Below are positions 47,791 through 56,856 of a stretch of 64,000 nucleotides of DNA, one piece after another. A program made the position numbers and the translations under genes. The notes below the pieces were generated by a model. It made no database searches, was not told the DNA's origin, and was given only the letters and a program-made list of their open reading frames with translations. The DNA is from Pacificimonas sp036351775 (lineage in GTDB: Bacteria > Pseudomonadota > Alphaproteobacteria > Sphingomonadales > Sphingomonadaceae): positions 59,189-123,188 of the forward strand of contig JAZBPX010000045.1 of assembly GCA_036351775.1 (NCBI GenBank). The letters run 5' to 3'. The number at the start of each line of letters is the position of its first letter. Positions within the stretch are counted from its first letter, which is position 1.

Positions 47791-49008
47791 CTAACCCTCG
47801 ATGGCCTTGAAGGCGGGTTTCGAATCGAGCGCCTTTGCCTGTTCGACACCTTCGGCGCGGGCGATGTAGCCGCGGCTCTTCTCAACCTCCGATTCCAGCA
47901 TGGTCACGGTCTGCTTCATGCTGCCGAGCGCGTTCTGCTTGAACGTGTCGATCTCATCCATCGTGGCGTAGACATTCTCGAACGCGCGTTTGAGCGTTTC
48001 GAGCGGAATAGTCGATGATGCCGCCTGTTCGTGGATGGTGCCGGTCTGCGTGCGGAGCAGTTCGCCGGTGGAATCGATGACCCCCGCGGTTGTCGTGTTC
48101 AGCGCGGTGATCTGATCGAGCACCAGCTTCTGGTTGGTCATGGCCTGCGCAACGGTCACGCCGGTGCGGAGCGCGGAAACGGTCGTCGTGGACGCGCGGT
48201 CGACGCCCTTCATCAGCTCCACATTGTTCTTCTTGACGAGGTCGAGCGCGAGATAGCCCTGCACCGTCACCGCCATCTGCGTCAGGAGGTCGGTCACCCG
48301 CTGGCGAGTATAGAACAGCGCGCTTTCGCGGATCGCCTTCGCCTTGTCCGGGTCGGTGGCATCCAGTTCGGCGGCCTTCGCCTCCAGCTTCGCATCGAGC
48401 TGCTTGGCGACGTAAATCATCTGCTCGAGACGGCCCATCGTCTCCCACAGGTTCTTGCGTTCCTGGTCGATGGCGGCGTTGTCGCGCAGAAGCTCGTCCT
48501 TGCCGTTTTTCAGCCGGTCGAGGATCGCGGCAATGTGCGTCTGTGCGGACTGATAACCGGCGAAATAGGACCGCGCCTTCGACCCCATGGGGATCAGGCC
48601 GAACAGCTTGCGCTTCGTCAGCATCTTGCCCTGTTTGCCGGGATCGAGATCCTCGACGGTCTTGCGAAGCTCGGTCAGGTCCTTGCCGATATCGGTCTCG
48701 CTGTTGATGGCGCGCGTCGGGCGGTCGAGGAAGCGGTTTGAACTGTTCGCGGCGTCCTCGATTTCCTTTCGGCCGAGGCTGGTCAGCTGATCAACGCGGC
48801 GTCCGAATTCCGGTGAACTGGCGTCCGTCGCGACAAGCTCTTCGATGAAGCTGTCGACATTCGTGTCGAGCTGGGTCTTCTTCTCGTCCTCGACGGGGAC
48901 GAGGCCGGCGGCCTTCGTGGGCTCGACCTTCAGCACCGGATCGGGCGCTTCCAGCTTCAGGTCCGTCGGTTTGGCTTCGGTCGCGGATTGCGGTGTCAGA
49001 TCGCTCAC
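47791..49008 (-). CDS. telA: Toxic anion resistance protein, TelA/KlaA family
   Basis: A 405-residue, mostly helical cytoplasmic protein of the TelA family. Characteristic parts are KMLTKRKLFGLIPMGSKARS in the middle and the helical region up to LGSMKQTVTMLESEVEKSRG at the end. TelA was first found as a tellurite-resistance determinant on plasmids, but chromosomal members contribute to tolerance of envelope-active agents; the mechanism is unclear. The first 55 residues are Pro/Glu-rich. It is preceded by a purine-rich GGAGGTGATTGAGTGAG and forms an operon with the XpaC-like gene, next to the general stress locus. Confidence 0.85.
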   Translation of the reverse strand: MSDLTPQSATEAKPTDLKLEAPDPVLKVEPTKAAGLVPVEDEKKTQLDTNVDSFIEELVATDASSPEFGRRVDQLTSLGRKEIEDAANSSNRFLDRPTRAINSETDIGKDLTELRKTVEDLDPGKQGKMLTKRKLFGLIPMGSKARSYFAGYQSAQTHIAAILDRLKNGKDELLRDNAAIDQERKNLWETMGRLEQMIYVAKQLDAKLEAKAAELDATDPDKAKAIRESALFYTRQRVTDLLTQMAVTVQGYLALDLVKKNNVELMKGVDRASTTTVSALRTGVTVAQAMTNQKLVLDQITALNTTTAGVIDSTGELLRTQTGTIHEQAASSTIPLETLKRAFENVYATMDEIDTFKQNALGSMKQTVTMLESEVEKSRGYIARAEGVEQAKALDSKPAFKAIEG

Positions 49009-49075
49009 TCAATCACCTCCTCTATCGTTCCAGACTTAGTGAAGGTGTCTTATCTTCGCAATACAGCGAAGCGCC

Positions 49076-49828
49076 TCAGTCGGGAAACCAGCTTGTGTCG
49101 ATACGATAGTGCCGGTTGTCGAAGCCGCAAAGCCGTTCCAGCCCCTTTTCGTCCAGGAGGGTCAGCTGGCTGGTCCTGAGGTCGATCAAGCCCTTCTCCG
49201 TCAGTTGGCGAATGGTCCGGTTCACATGGATACCGGTCAGCCCGAGCGCGTCCCCAATCAGTTCCTGGCTCAGCTCCATGCGGAGGACATTGCCCTCCAG
49301 CTCCCCCGCGATCCGCAGGCGGTTGACGATCTGAAGAAAGAAGAACGCCACGCGCCCCTCTGCATCCATGCGCGCCACGGCGCGCAGGCGGTCATCCTGC
49401 GTGATCTGGTCGAGACCCTCCATGGAATAAAGCAGCGCCGTCAGGCGGGGCGAGTCCTGAAAGACGGTCTTCAGCGCACGCTTTTCGAAGGGGCAGAGGA
49501 TGCCGGCCGAGGCGGCGGAAATATCGTAGTTCGCCGTATCCGAGACGATCTCGTGCGTGCCGATCATGTCGCCGGGCAGGAACAGGCGATGCACCTGGCG
49601 CTTGCCGGACGGAAGCAGGCTGTGGCCGTAGAACCAGCCCCGTTTCACAACGAACAGGATGCTGTTGCTGTCGCCAGCGCGCCGGACGACCTCGCGCTTC
49701 TTGTAGGAACGCTCCTCCTTCTCGAAGGCCGTGATCGTATCCAGATCGGGTTTTGGCAGATCCACGAAGTGGCTAAGCTTTGCCACGAGGCAGCTTTTCG
49801 AGCCGCCATGCTCGTTACCCTGCGCCAT
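49076..49828 (-). CDS. Crp/Fnr-family transcriptional regulator
   Basis: A 250-residue regulator with an N-terminal cyclic-nucleotide-binding-like domain (REVVRRAGDSNSILFVVKRG, LFLPGDMIG) and a C-terminal helix-turn-helix with LIGDALGLTGIHVNRTIRQL. The FNR cysteines needed for an oxygen-sensing 4Fe-4S cluster are not present as a cluster. The VNRT recognition helix places it in a large alphaproteobacterial group of unknown ligands. It may or may not be the protein that reads the FNR-like sites near the cco genes. The start (ATG 49828) has AGGGAGGGG upstream. Confidence 0.88.
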   Translation of the reverse strand: MAQGNEHGGSKSCLVAKLSHFVDLPKPDLDTITAFEKEERSYKKREVVRRAGDSNSILFVVKRGWFYGHSLLPSGKRQVHRLFLPGDMIGTHEIVSDTANYDISAASAGILCPFEKRALKTVFQDSPRLTALLYSMEGLDQITQDDRLRAVARMDAEGRVAFFFLQIVNRLRIAGELEGNVLRMELSQELIGDALGLTGIHVNRTIRQLTEKGLIDLRTSQLTLLDEKGLERLCGFDNRHYRIDTSWFPD

Positions 49829-49851
49829 GGCTGCCCCTCCCTTTGTAACGC

Positions 49852-49879
49852 ATAATAACCTAAATCATTTATTCGGCAA
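49852..49879 (-). promoter_or_regulatory. Promoter of the Crp/Fnr-family gene
   Basis: On the minus strand TTGCCG (49879-49874) and TATTAT (49857-49852) are 16 bases apart in an otherwise AT-rich stretch, unusual for this genome. The start codon follows at 49828, with the ribosome-binding site between. Confidence 0.5.
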
Positions 49880-49924
49880 TAAAGCGGCCTTTACTGACGC
49901 CAATGGGCTTCGAGCGCATACCCG

Positions 49925-51079
49925 TCAACCCGCGCCGATCAGTTCGCGGCCGATCAGCATGCGCCTGATTTCATTGGTGCCCGCGCCGATATCGAGGAGC
50001 TTGGCATCGCGCGCAAACCGCTCGACAGGCCAGTCCTTTGTATAGCCCGCGCCGCCAAGCGCCTGGATCGCCTCCAGCGACACGCGGACAGCATTCTCGG
50101 ATGCCAGCAGGATAGCGCCCGCCGCATCGAAGCGCGTGGTCTTGTCCGCGTCGCAGGCCTTCGCCACGGCATAGACATATGCCCGCGCGGAGTTCAGGGC
50201 GACATACATGTCGGCGACCTTTGCCTGCATAAGCTGGAAACCGCCGATGGGCGTGCCGAACTGCTTCCGCTCCCGGACATAGGGCAGGACCACATCGAGG
50301 CACGCCTGCATGATGCCAAGCTGGATGCCGGCAAGGACCGCGCGTTCATAGTCGAGGCCCGACATGAGAACGCCCACGCCGCCATTGGGCGGGCCCATGA
50401 CATTCTCCTCCGGCACCTCGCAATCGTCGAAAACCAGCTCTGCCGTTGGGGAGCCGCGCATGCCCATCTTGTCGATCTTCTGGCCGATCGAGAACCCGGC
50501 CATGTCCTTTTCGATCAGGAAGGCTGAGATGCCGCGCGAGCCCGCGCCCGGTTCCGTCTTCGCATAGACGACCAGCGTGTCGGCATAGGGGGCGTTGGTG
50601 ATCCAGAATTTCGTGCCGTTCAGGATGTAGCCGCCCTGCACCGGCTCGGCGCGCAGCTTCATCGAGACGACGTCGGACCCGGCGCTCGCCTCCGACATCG
50701 CAAGGCTGCCGACATGTTCGCCGGACACGAGCTTTGGCAGGTATTTCGCCTTCTGCTCCTCGGTTGCCCAGCGGCGGATCTGGTTCACGCAGAGGTTGGA
50801 ATGCGCGCCGTAGCTGAGCCCGACGGATGCGCTGGCACGGCTGACCTCCTCGATCGCGATGACATGTTCGAGATAGCCGAGGCCAAGACCGCCCCATTCC
50901 TCCTCGACCGTGATGCCGTGAAGGCCAAGCGCGCCCATTTCCGGCCATAGCGCGCGCGGAAAGGCGTCGTCCGCATCGATCTTCGCCGCGATGGGCGCGA
51001 TCTTGTCGTCAGAAAACCGCTTCGTGGTATCGCGGATCTGGTCGGCCATCTCGCCGAGCTGAAAATCCATGTCCTGCAT
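49925..51079 (-). CDS. ivd: Isovaleryl-CoA dehydrogenase
   Basis: An FAD-dependent acyl-CoA dehydrogenase of leucine breakdown that converts isovaleryl-CoA to 3-methylcrotonyl-CoA. The 384-residue protein carries the signature ISAFLIEKDMAGFSIGQKI, the FAD/substrate loop MSEASAGSDVVSM, and GLDYERAVLAGIQLG, where the glutamate is the catalytic base at the place characteristic of isovaleryl-CoA dehydrogenases. The start ATG 51079 lies behind GGAACAGGCAACT. A 15-base gap separates it from the FAD reductase gene upstream. The following enzyme (methylcrotonyl-CoA carboxylase) is not in the window. Confidence 0.9.
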   Translation of the reverse strand: MQDMDFQLGEMADQIRDTTKRFSDDKIAPIAAKIDADDAFPRALWPEMGALGLHGITVEEEWGGLGLGYLEHVIAIEEVSRASASVGLSYGAHSNLCVNQIRRWATEEQKAKYLPKLVSGEHVGSLAMSEASAGSDVVSMKLRAEPVQGGYILNGTKFWITNAPYADTLVVYAKTEPGAGSRGISAFLIEKDMAGFSIGQKIDKMGMRGSPTAELVFDDCEVPEENVMGPPNGGVGVLMSGLDYERAVLAGIQLGIMQACLDVVLPYVRERKQFGTPIGGFQLMQAKVADMYVALNSARAYVYAVAKACDADKTTRFDAAGAILLASENAVRVSLEAIQALGGAGYTKDWPVERFARDAKLLDIGAGTNEIRRMLIGRELIGAG

Positions 51080-51093
51080 AGTTGCCTGTTCCT

Positions 51094-52329
51094 TCAGCCG
51101 CCGATCAGCGCCTTCAGCGGAATTGTGTCGTCCGCCAGCGCGGATTTGTCGGGTGCAGCGCCCTCTAGCACCAGCCTCCGCCCTTGCACGTAATCCTTCG
51201 CCCTGTTCACGCAATCGAGCGCGATAATGCGGCCGGAACGGAGATACACGACCGAGAAGCTGCGGTCCGCGGGGTCGCCGCGAAGCACGGTGTCATCAAA
51301 GCCGGAGGAAAGCCCGACCGTCTGAAGCTTCAGGTCATACTGGTTCGACCAGAACCACGGTACCGCGTCATAGCGCGCGTCCTCGCCGAGGATGACCTTG
51401 GCGGCGGCATTGGCCTGGTCGTTCGCATTCTGGACGCTCTCGATGCGAACCTCCCGCCCTGCGGCGAAACGGTTTTCGTGCAGCGCGCAGTCGCCGATGG
51501 CGAAGATGTCCGGAAGGCTGGTGCGGCACTGCGCGTCCACGCGCACGCCGTTCTCGCAAACCGCGCCCGCCTCTTGCAGCGGGGCGATTTCTGGAGAGAT
51601 GCCGATGCCCACAATGACCATGTCGGTCTGCAGCATTGTGCCGTCGGCAAGCTCGACCAACGTGACCCTGCCCCCTTCGCCGTGCAGGCTCGTGACCGAT
51701 GTGGAAACGCGCAGGTCGACGCCCTGCTGCCGATGCTCCTCGATGTAAAAGGTCGATAGCTCGGGTCCCGCAACGCGCGCGAGCGGGCGGTCCAGCGCCT
51801 CAAGGAGGGTAACGGCTCTTCCGAGCTTTCTCAGCGCAGCGGCGGCCTCCAGCCCGATGTAACCTCCGCCCACGACCGTGACGTGCGATGCCTCCGGCAG
51901 ATGTGTGAGAATCGCATCGGTGTCGGCCTTTGCGCGGATGACATGAACCCCGGCAAGGTCTGCGCCCGCGCAGGACAGCCGCCGCGCCGAACCCCCGGCT
52001 GCCCAGATCAGCTTGTCGAAGGCGATGGACGAACCTGTGTCCGTTGCGACTGTCTTTGCGGCCGGATCAATGGCGGTCACGCGCTCGCCCAGCCGAAACG
52101 TGATGTCTCGCTCGTCCCAGAAAGCCGGTTTCCGAATCATCATCCGGTCGAACGATTTCTCGCCAAGGAGATACTCCTTGGACAAGGGCGGGCGCTCGTA
52201 CGGCCGCTCGGCCTCCTCGGTGACGATCCCGATGGCGCCGGCATAGCCGCCCTGGCGCAGGGCGATGGCCGCCTGCGCGCCGCCATGCCCACCGCCCACG
52301 ATCAATATGTCAAACTGGTTCTGGGGCAT
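51094..52329 (-). CDS. FAD-dependent NAD(P)H:ferredoxin reductase (pyridine nucleotide-disulfide oxidoreductase)
   Basis: A 411-residue flavoprotein with an FAD dinucleotide site near the N-terminus (DILIVGGGHGGAQAAIALRQ), an NAD(P)H site in the middle (VTVVGGGYIGLEAAAALRKL) and the FAD-binding motif IFAIGDCALHEN. The sequence resembles the reductases of P450 and dioxygenase systems (rhodocoxin/putidaredoxin reductases). No partner ferredoxin or oxygenase lies beside it. The start at 52329 (MPQNQFDILI) is chosen because the longer frame upstream is unconserved. It may be cotranscribed with ivd. Confidence 0.88.
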   Translation of the reverse strand: MPQNQFDILIVGGGHGGAQAAIALRQGGYAGAIGIVTEEAERPYERPPLSKEYLLGEKSFDRMMIRKPAFWDERDITFRLGERVTAIDPAAKTVATDTGSSIAFDKLIWAAGGSARRLSCAGADLAGVHVIRAKADTDAILTHLPEASHVTVVGGGYIGLEAAAALRKLGRAVTLLEALDRPLARVAGPELSTFYIEEHRQQGVDLRVSTSVTSLHGEGGRVTLVELADGTMLQTDMVIVGIGISPEIAPLQEAGAVCENGVRVDAQCRTSLPDIFAIGDCALHENRFAAGREVRIESVQNANDQANAAAKVILGEDARYDAVPWFWSNQYDLKLQTVGLSSGFDDTVLRGDPADRSFSVVYLRSGRIIALDCVNRAKDYVQGRRLVLEGAAPDKSALADDTIPLKALIGG

Positions 52330-52433
52330 TCGGCTCGCATCTCGATTGGGCGCGGCAGCGACCCGCGCAGGAGGAAAGCATCGCTGCCTTAAAAGCGGCG
52401 AAGCGTTTTGGCGACCGGGACTGTCTATTCCGG

Positions 52434-52667
52434 TCAGGCTGCGGGCTTCGGCACCGCTTTTTCGGTCCCGGGGCGACGGCACTGCACGCAGTGGCAGCCC
52501 TTGTCGGAAGGTGGCGGTAGCATTGGCCCGCCGGGACGCTGATGCGCAACATAGCGGACCTGGTCACCGCTGCAGATCGGGATCGTCTCGGTTCCCTGCG
52601 CAGCGAGCGTCGGCAGCGCGCCGAAGAATAGGCCGCCAATCGCAAGAACCGCCGCGTTAAACGGCAT
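52434..52667 (-). CDS. Small secreted cysteine-containing protein
   Basis: A 77-residue product with a clear Sec signal peptide (MPFNAAVLAIGGLFFGALPT LAA, cut probably after LAA), leaving about 54 residues with four cysteines, the last three in KGCHCVQCRR. The gene starts at ATG 52667, overlapping the end of hemN by 11 bases, and is therefore cotranscribed with the cco-hemN cluster. The mature sequence looks suited to disulfides or a metal ion. I do not recognise the family with certainty; similar short proteins of unknown function are common in sphingomonads. Confidence 0.65.
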   Translation of the reverse strand: MPFNAAVLAIGGLFFGALPTLAAQGTETIPICSGDQVRYVAHQRPGGPMLPPPSDKGCHCVQCRRPGTEKAVPKPAA

Positions 52668-53982
52668 TGGAAAACCGCGCCTGACCGGCCTGCCGGTAGG
52701 GGTCGAAGGTCGCGGCGATGGCGCGGGCATAGGGCCGCGCGGCGGGAAGGAGCCGCAGACGGTCCTTGTACAGGGTTACGAGATTACGGTCCTGAAATGT
52801 GCGCAGCGCGGCGCGTTCGCCAGCGCCGAGGGACAGGACGCCCAGATTGGCCTCCTGGCGGCAGAGGATGTCCTCGATGACCGCCGCGCGCCATTGGTCG
52901 TCTTCGCTGCGCTCGACCCCCCGTGCGCCCGCAAGCTGCCGCCCCGACAGGCGCATTCGGTAGCGGCCGGAATTTTTTTCGTTCTGAACGAGCAGGCCCG
53001 GAAACTGGCTGATCGCCGAGGCACCGAGGCCGATCAGGATCTCGGCGCTGTCGTCGGTGAAGCCCTGGAAGTTTCGCCGCAGCGTCCCGTTCCGCGCCGC
53101 GCGGGCCATGCCGTCGGCGGGCAGCGCAAAATGGTCGAAGCCTACCGGCTCGTAACCGGCAGCGGTGAACAGCCGATGCCCCAGCGCCGCCATCTCGAAC
53201 CGCGCTTCGGATCCAGGCAGGGCGGTGGCGTCGATCTGGCGCTGGCGCGGCAACAGGCTCGGCACATGGGCATAGCCGAACAGCGCCACCCGGTCGGCGC
53301 CGTGCGCAATGGTGCGCTCGATACTGTCCGTCAGGGCCGCGTTCGTCTGGCCCGGCAGGCCGTACATCAGGTCGAAGTTCAGCGACGACACCCCGGCCGC
53401 GCGCAAGTCCGATACGCAGGCCGCGATCAGTTCCTCGTCCTGCACCCGGCCGATCGCGGCCTGGAGCGCGGGGTCGAAGGTCTGCACGCCAAGGCTGGCC
53501 TGCTCGATGACCGCATCGCGGAGGACGCCGACCCATTCCGCGTCGTGGCTGCGCGGGTCGAGCTCGATGGAGGTCCGCGGACTGTCCGCGCCGAACCAGA
53601 CCGTCAGGTCATAGAGCAGGCGAACGAGCTCGAACGGGCGAACGGCGTTCGGGCTGCCGCCACCAAAGGCGATGCGCCGGACCGTCAGGCGCTTTGGCCC
53701 GATGACCGACCCAACGAGCGCGATCTCCGCCGACAGCGCAGCGAGGTAGGACGTCAGCCGCGCGCGGCGGTTCGCGCGGGCCGTGTTGCAGCCGCAGTAC
53801 CAGCAGATCTTCTCGCAGAACGGGATGTGCAGGTAGAGCGAGACGTCCGCGCCGTCGGGAATGTCCCGAAGCGCCTGCATCTGCGCGTCCGCACCGACCC
53901 CTACGCCGAACTCCGCCGCGGTCGGAAAAGAGGTGTAGCGCGGTACGGGCCGGTCGAGGAGGTCGGGGTGATAGGTCCACAT
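52657..53982 (-). CDS. hemN: Oxygen-independent coproporphyrinogen III oxidase
   Basis: A radical SAM enzyme that decarboxylates coproporphyrinogen III without oxygen, supplying haem when air is limiting. The 441-residue protein has the cluster motif CEKICWYCGC and the following ANRRA segment, and GGGSPNAVRPFE after it. The start is ATG 53982 (MWTYHPDLLDR), with AAGGGAA six bases upstream; a longer frame to 54030 would include the FNR-like palindrome. It ends the cco cluster and its product feeds haem to the oxidase made by the genes upstream. Confidence 0.94.
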   Translation of the reverse strand: MWTYHPDLLDRPVPRYTSFPTAAEFGVGVGADAQMQALRDIPDGADVSLYLHIPFCEKICWYCGCNTARANRRARLTSYLAALSAEIALVGSVIGPKRLTVRRIAFGGGSPNAVRPFELVRLLYDLTVWFGADSPRTSIELDPRSHDAEWVGVLRDAVIEQASLGVQTFDPALQAAIGRVQDEELIAACVSDLRAAGVSSLNFDLMYGLPGQTNAALTDSIERTIAHGADRVALFGYAHVPSLLPRQRQIDATALPGSEARFEMAALGHRLFTAAGYEPVGFDHFALPADGMARAARNGTLRRNFQGFTDDSAEILIGLGASAISQFPGLLVQNEKNSGRYRMRLSGRQLAGARGVERSEDDQWRAAVIEDILCRQEANLGVLSLGAGERAALRTFQDRNLVTLYKDRLRLLPAARPYARAIAATFDPYRQAGQARFSNAV

Positions 53983-54016
53983 AGGGTTCCCTTTCGCAGG
54001 CGCGGGGGGCTTTGCC

Positions 54017-54030
54017 TTGACCATCGTCAA
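54017..54030. promoter_or_regulatory. FNR/FixK-like box in front of hemN
   Basis: TTGACCATCGTCAA has perfect inverted TTGAC/GTCAA half-sites, a variant of the FNR/FixK consensus TTGAT-N4-ATCAA. It lies 35 bases upstream of the hemN start and overlaps the 3' end of ccoS (stop at 54027), so hemN can be induced separately from the rest of the cluster. Confidence 0.65.
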
Positions 54031-54221
54031 TCGCCCGCCCTTTGGTGAGGCGCAGCGCTTGCAACAGTGGTAATCTCGTCATCCTCATCATCGATCAGGA
54101 CACGCAGCGCGGCGCCGTCGAGATCGTCGAACTGATCGCGGCGCAGCGCCCAGAAGAATGCGAACAAGGCGCCGATCCCGAGGCCGAGCGCGACCGGGAT
54201 GAGGAGCGCAAGACCGTTCAC
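54027..54221 (-). CDS. ccoS: cbb3-type oxidase maturation protein CcoS
   Basis: A 64-residue membrane protein with a single helix (LALLIPVALGLGIGALFAFFW) followed by an acidic tail (RRDQFDDLDGAALRVLIDDE). CcoS helps insert haem and copper into CcoN. It overlaps the 3' end of ccoI by four bases (ATGA), the standard order ccoGHIS. Small size and position make the assignment safe. Confidence 0.92.
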   Translation of the reverse strand: MNGLALLIPVALGLGIGALFAFFWALRRDQFDDLDGAALRVLIDDEDDEITTVASAAPHQRAGD

Positions 54222-56374
54222 TTCGCCCTTCCCAAACGGAGGGCGTTGCCCACGACGAGAAGCGAGGACAGTGACATCGCAACCGCTGCAACCAGGGGCG
54301 TGACGAAACCCGCCATCGCCAGCGGCACGGCGAGCGCGTTGTAGAGGATGGCGAGGCCGATATTCTGGCGCACGATCCGCATGGTCTGCCGCGCCGTGCG
54401 GAGTGCCTCCACCACCTGCCGGGTTCCGGTTCCGAGGTAGACGATATCCGCCGCCTGCTGCGACACGTCGCTGGCCGCTCCCGGTGCCATCGATGCATCC
54501 GCCGCTGCGAGCGCCGGGCTGTCGTTCAGGCCGTCGCCGACCATCAGAACCGCCCGGCCCGCCGCCTGCTGGTCCCGGATCACCGCCAGCTTCTCCGCAG
54601 GCCGCGCACCAGCAATGCCGTCTACGGCAAGCGCGCCAGACAGCCGCTCGACGGCGGCGCTGTCATCGCCGGACAGGATCGACACATTGAGCCCTGCGCT
54701 GCGCAGCTGGGCAACCGTATCGGCTGCGTCCGTGTGCAGGCTATCCTCGAACCGGATGATCCGGTCCGGCCAGCCCGCAAGAGAGAAAATGACAGCAGTG
54801 CCGGACCCATGGCCCCGGGGCTTCCCGAGCCGCGCGGCGGCCCCCGCCACCCTGCCGGAAACCCCCTCGCCAGGCTCTTCCCGTACATCATCTGCGATAA
54901 CGGGTGTGGTTTCGTCCGCCTGTAGCTGCGCACTGATCGCAGCGGACAGGGGGTGAGCGCTTGCCTGCGACAGGCCGAGAAGCGCCGCGCGTTCGAGCGG
55001 CGATAGCGCGCCGAGGCCCTGCGGCACGGGCTGGCCGCGGGTAAGGGTGCCGGTCTTGTCGAAGATAACGCTGCGAACGCCCGCCAGCCGCTCCAGCGCG
55101 CTGCCGTCCTTCACGAGGATGCCCGCCTTCATCAGGCGGCCGCAGGCGACGACCTGCGCTGCCGGGACGGCGAGACCGAGCGCGCATGGGCAGGTGATGA
55201 TGAGGACCGCGGTGGCGATCAGAAGCGCCTGATGCGCGCCGGCCCCCGCGAAGAACCAGCCGGCAAAGCTGAGCGCGGCGAGGATGTGGACGACCGGGGC
55301 GTAAAGTTCGGCGGCGCGGTCGGCGAGGCGCACGAAGGCGGATTTCGACTGCGACGCCGCCTCCATCAGGGCGCTCATTTCGCCGATGGTGTCATCGTCG
55401 CCCGCGCGCGTGATCTTCAGGGTCAGCGGCCCGGTCAGCGCCAGCGCGCCTGCTGGCAGGGTGTCGCCCACCCGCGCCTCGACCGGGCGGCTTTCGCCGG
55501 TCAGCAGGGACAGGTCGACGAGGCCGATCCCGTCCGTAACGCACCCGTCCGCCGCCAGCCGTTCCCCTGCCGGGACCAGCATCGCCATGCCGGGGGCCAG
55601 CTCGTCGGCTGGAAGCCAGCGCAGGGCCCCGTCCGCGCCGCGCACCCGCGCGCCGTTCGCGCGCTGCCGCACAAGGCTGCGCACGCCGTCCTCCGCGCGG
55701 CGGCGGACCATGCGGTCGAGCGTGCGTCCGGCGAGGAGGAAGAAGAGCAGCATGACCGCGCCGTCGAACCAGGCATGCGGTCCGTGCGTCGCGGTCTCGT
55801 AAAGGCTCATGGACGTGACGAGGAGGAGGCCCACGGCGATGGGTAGGTCCATGTTCATACGGCGCTGACGCAGCGCGGAAAGGGCGGAGGTGAAGAAGGG
55901 CCTGCCGGAATAGGCGATGGCCGGAATGGCGATCAGGGCGGAGAGCCAATGGAAGAGACTGCGCGTTGCCTCCGCAGCGCCCGACCAGATACTGACCGAA
56001 AGCAGCATCACGTTCATGGCGGCAAAGCCAGCGACGGCGGTGCGTTTCAGAAGTTCGGCGCTTTCGCGGTCTCCGCCCCCCGCCGCTGCCGCCGCCGCGA
56101 TCGGCTGCGCGTCGAAACCGAGGCCCGCGAGGCGCGCGACCAGGTCTGGCACGGTGAGGGCAGCGCTGTGGGTTACAGTCAGCGTCTTGCCGCTGAACCG
56201 CACGCGGGCGGACTTTATGGCGGCGGTTCCGGCAAGCCCGCGCTCGATCTTGGCGATGCACCCCGCGCAGCTGATCCCCGGCACGACGAAGCGCGTTTCC
56301 TTCAGCGCTTCTGCAGCTGGCGCGCTGCCGGCAGGAGCCACTGAACCATCGAGGGGGATCGCCGTGACGGTCAT
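54218..56374 (-). CDS. ccoI: Copper-exporting P-type ATPase for cbb3 assembly (CcoI/FixI)
   Basis: A 718-residue P1B-type ATPase that moves copper across the inner membrane for the CuB site of CcoN. It has one heavy-metal domain with CAGC (GISCAGCIAKIERGL), eight hydrophobic helices, the metal-transport motif CPCALGLAVP, the phosphorylation site DKTGTLTRG and the hinge MVGDGLNDSPAL. Overlap with ccoH (56371-56374) and ccoS indicates tight coupling. It differs from general copper exporters mainly by context and slightly shorter N-terminus. Confidence 0.94.
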   Translation of the reverse strand: MTVTAIPLDGSVAPAGSAPAAEALKETRFVVPGISCAGCIAKIERGLAGTAAIKSARVRFSGKTLTVTHSAALTVPDLVARLAGLGFDAQPIAAAAAAGGGDRESAELLKRTAVAGFAAMNVMLLSVSIWSGAAEATRSLFHWLSALIAIPAIAYSGRPFFTSALSALRQRRMNMDLPIAVGLLLVTSMSLYETATHGPHAWFDGAVMLLFFLLAGRTLDRMVRRRAEDGVRSLVRQRANGARVRGADGALRWLPADELAPGMAMLVPAGERLAADGCVTDGIGLVDLSLLTGESRPVEARVGDTLPAGALALTGPLTLKITRAGDDDTIGEMSALMEAASQSKSAFVRLADRAAELYAPVVHILAALSFAGWFFAGAGAHQALLIATAVLIITCPCALGLAVPAAQVVACGRLMKAGILVKDGSALERLAGVRSVIFDKTGTLTRGQPVPQGLGALSPLERAALLGLSQASAHPLSAAISAQLQADETTPVIADDVREEPGEGVSGRVAGAAARLGKPRGHGSGTAVIFSLAGWPDRIIRFEDSLHTDAADTVAQLRSAGLNVSILSGDDSAAVERLSGALAVDGIAGARPAEKLAVIRDQQAAGRAVLMVGDGLNDSPALAAADASMAPGAASDVSQQAADIVYLGTGTRQVVEALRTARQTMRIVRQNIGLAILYNALAVPLAMAGFVTPLVAAVAMSLSSLLVVGNALRLGRAK

Positions 56375-56856
56375 GACAGACGCAGCAACAGTCGGCGGCT
56401 GTTTTCACCATCGGTGATCGTCATGCGGACCTGCCAGCGGCCCGGCGCGAGCGGAGCGGCGAAACTGCCGTCGCCAAGAGGTGAGAAGGTAAGCGGATGC
56501 GCGGCTTCGGTGCCGACGGGCGGACGAGCCTCTGCCTCGATATGAACGCCAGAGAGAACCTGCCCAGCCGACGATGCGCGGATCACCAGGCGCTCTCCGT
56601 CATGGCGATGCTCGACCTGCCAGCCGAGCGCCTCGTCCGCGCGCGCCTCCGCCAGCCAGTCATTGTAGCGCTGGCTGGCGACATAGCTGTTGTCGACCAC
56701 CGTGCCGCCAAATGTACCGCTGGCCATGAAGGCCATAAACATGTTCACGGCGATGACCGAGCCGAAAAAGGCGACGAAGATCAGCGCCACGCGGCGACCG
56801 GTCAGCGTGCGGCCCTTGGCAGCAGGGGCGGTGCTGGCATTCCTGGCAATGCTCAT
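56371..56856 (-). CDS. ccoH: cbb3 assembly protein CcoH/FixH
   Basis: A 161-residue protein with one N-terminal transmembrane helix (GRRVALIFVAFFGSVIAVNM) and a periplasmic beta-sandwich domain, in which VVDNSYVASQRYNDWLAEAR is a typical FixH segment. CcoH is a structural partner of the cbb3 oxidase that holds assembly intermediates together. It overlaps ccoG and ccoI by a few bases each. Confidence 0.92.
   Translation of the reverse strand: MSIARNASTAPAAKGRTLTGRRVALIFVAFFGSVIAVNMFMAFMASGTFGGTVVDNSYVASQRYNDWLAEARADEALGWQVEHRHDGERLVIRASSAGQVLSGVHIEAEARPPVGTEAAHPLTFSPLGDGSFAAPLAPGRWQVRMTITDGENSRRLLLRLS

Noticed and set aside
49076..49828. Assigning the Crp/Fnr protein as the oxygen sensor FNR
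   Set aside because: The cysteine cluster required for the 4Fe-4S centre is absent and the recognition helix differs from that of FNR.
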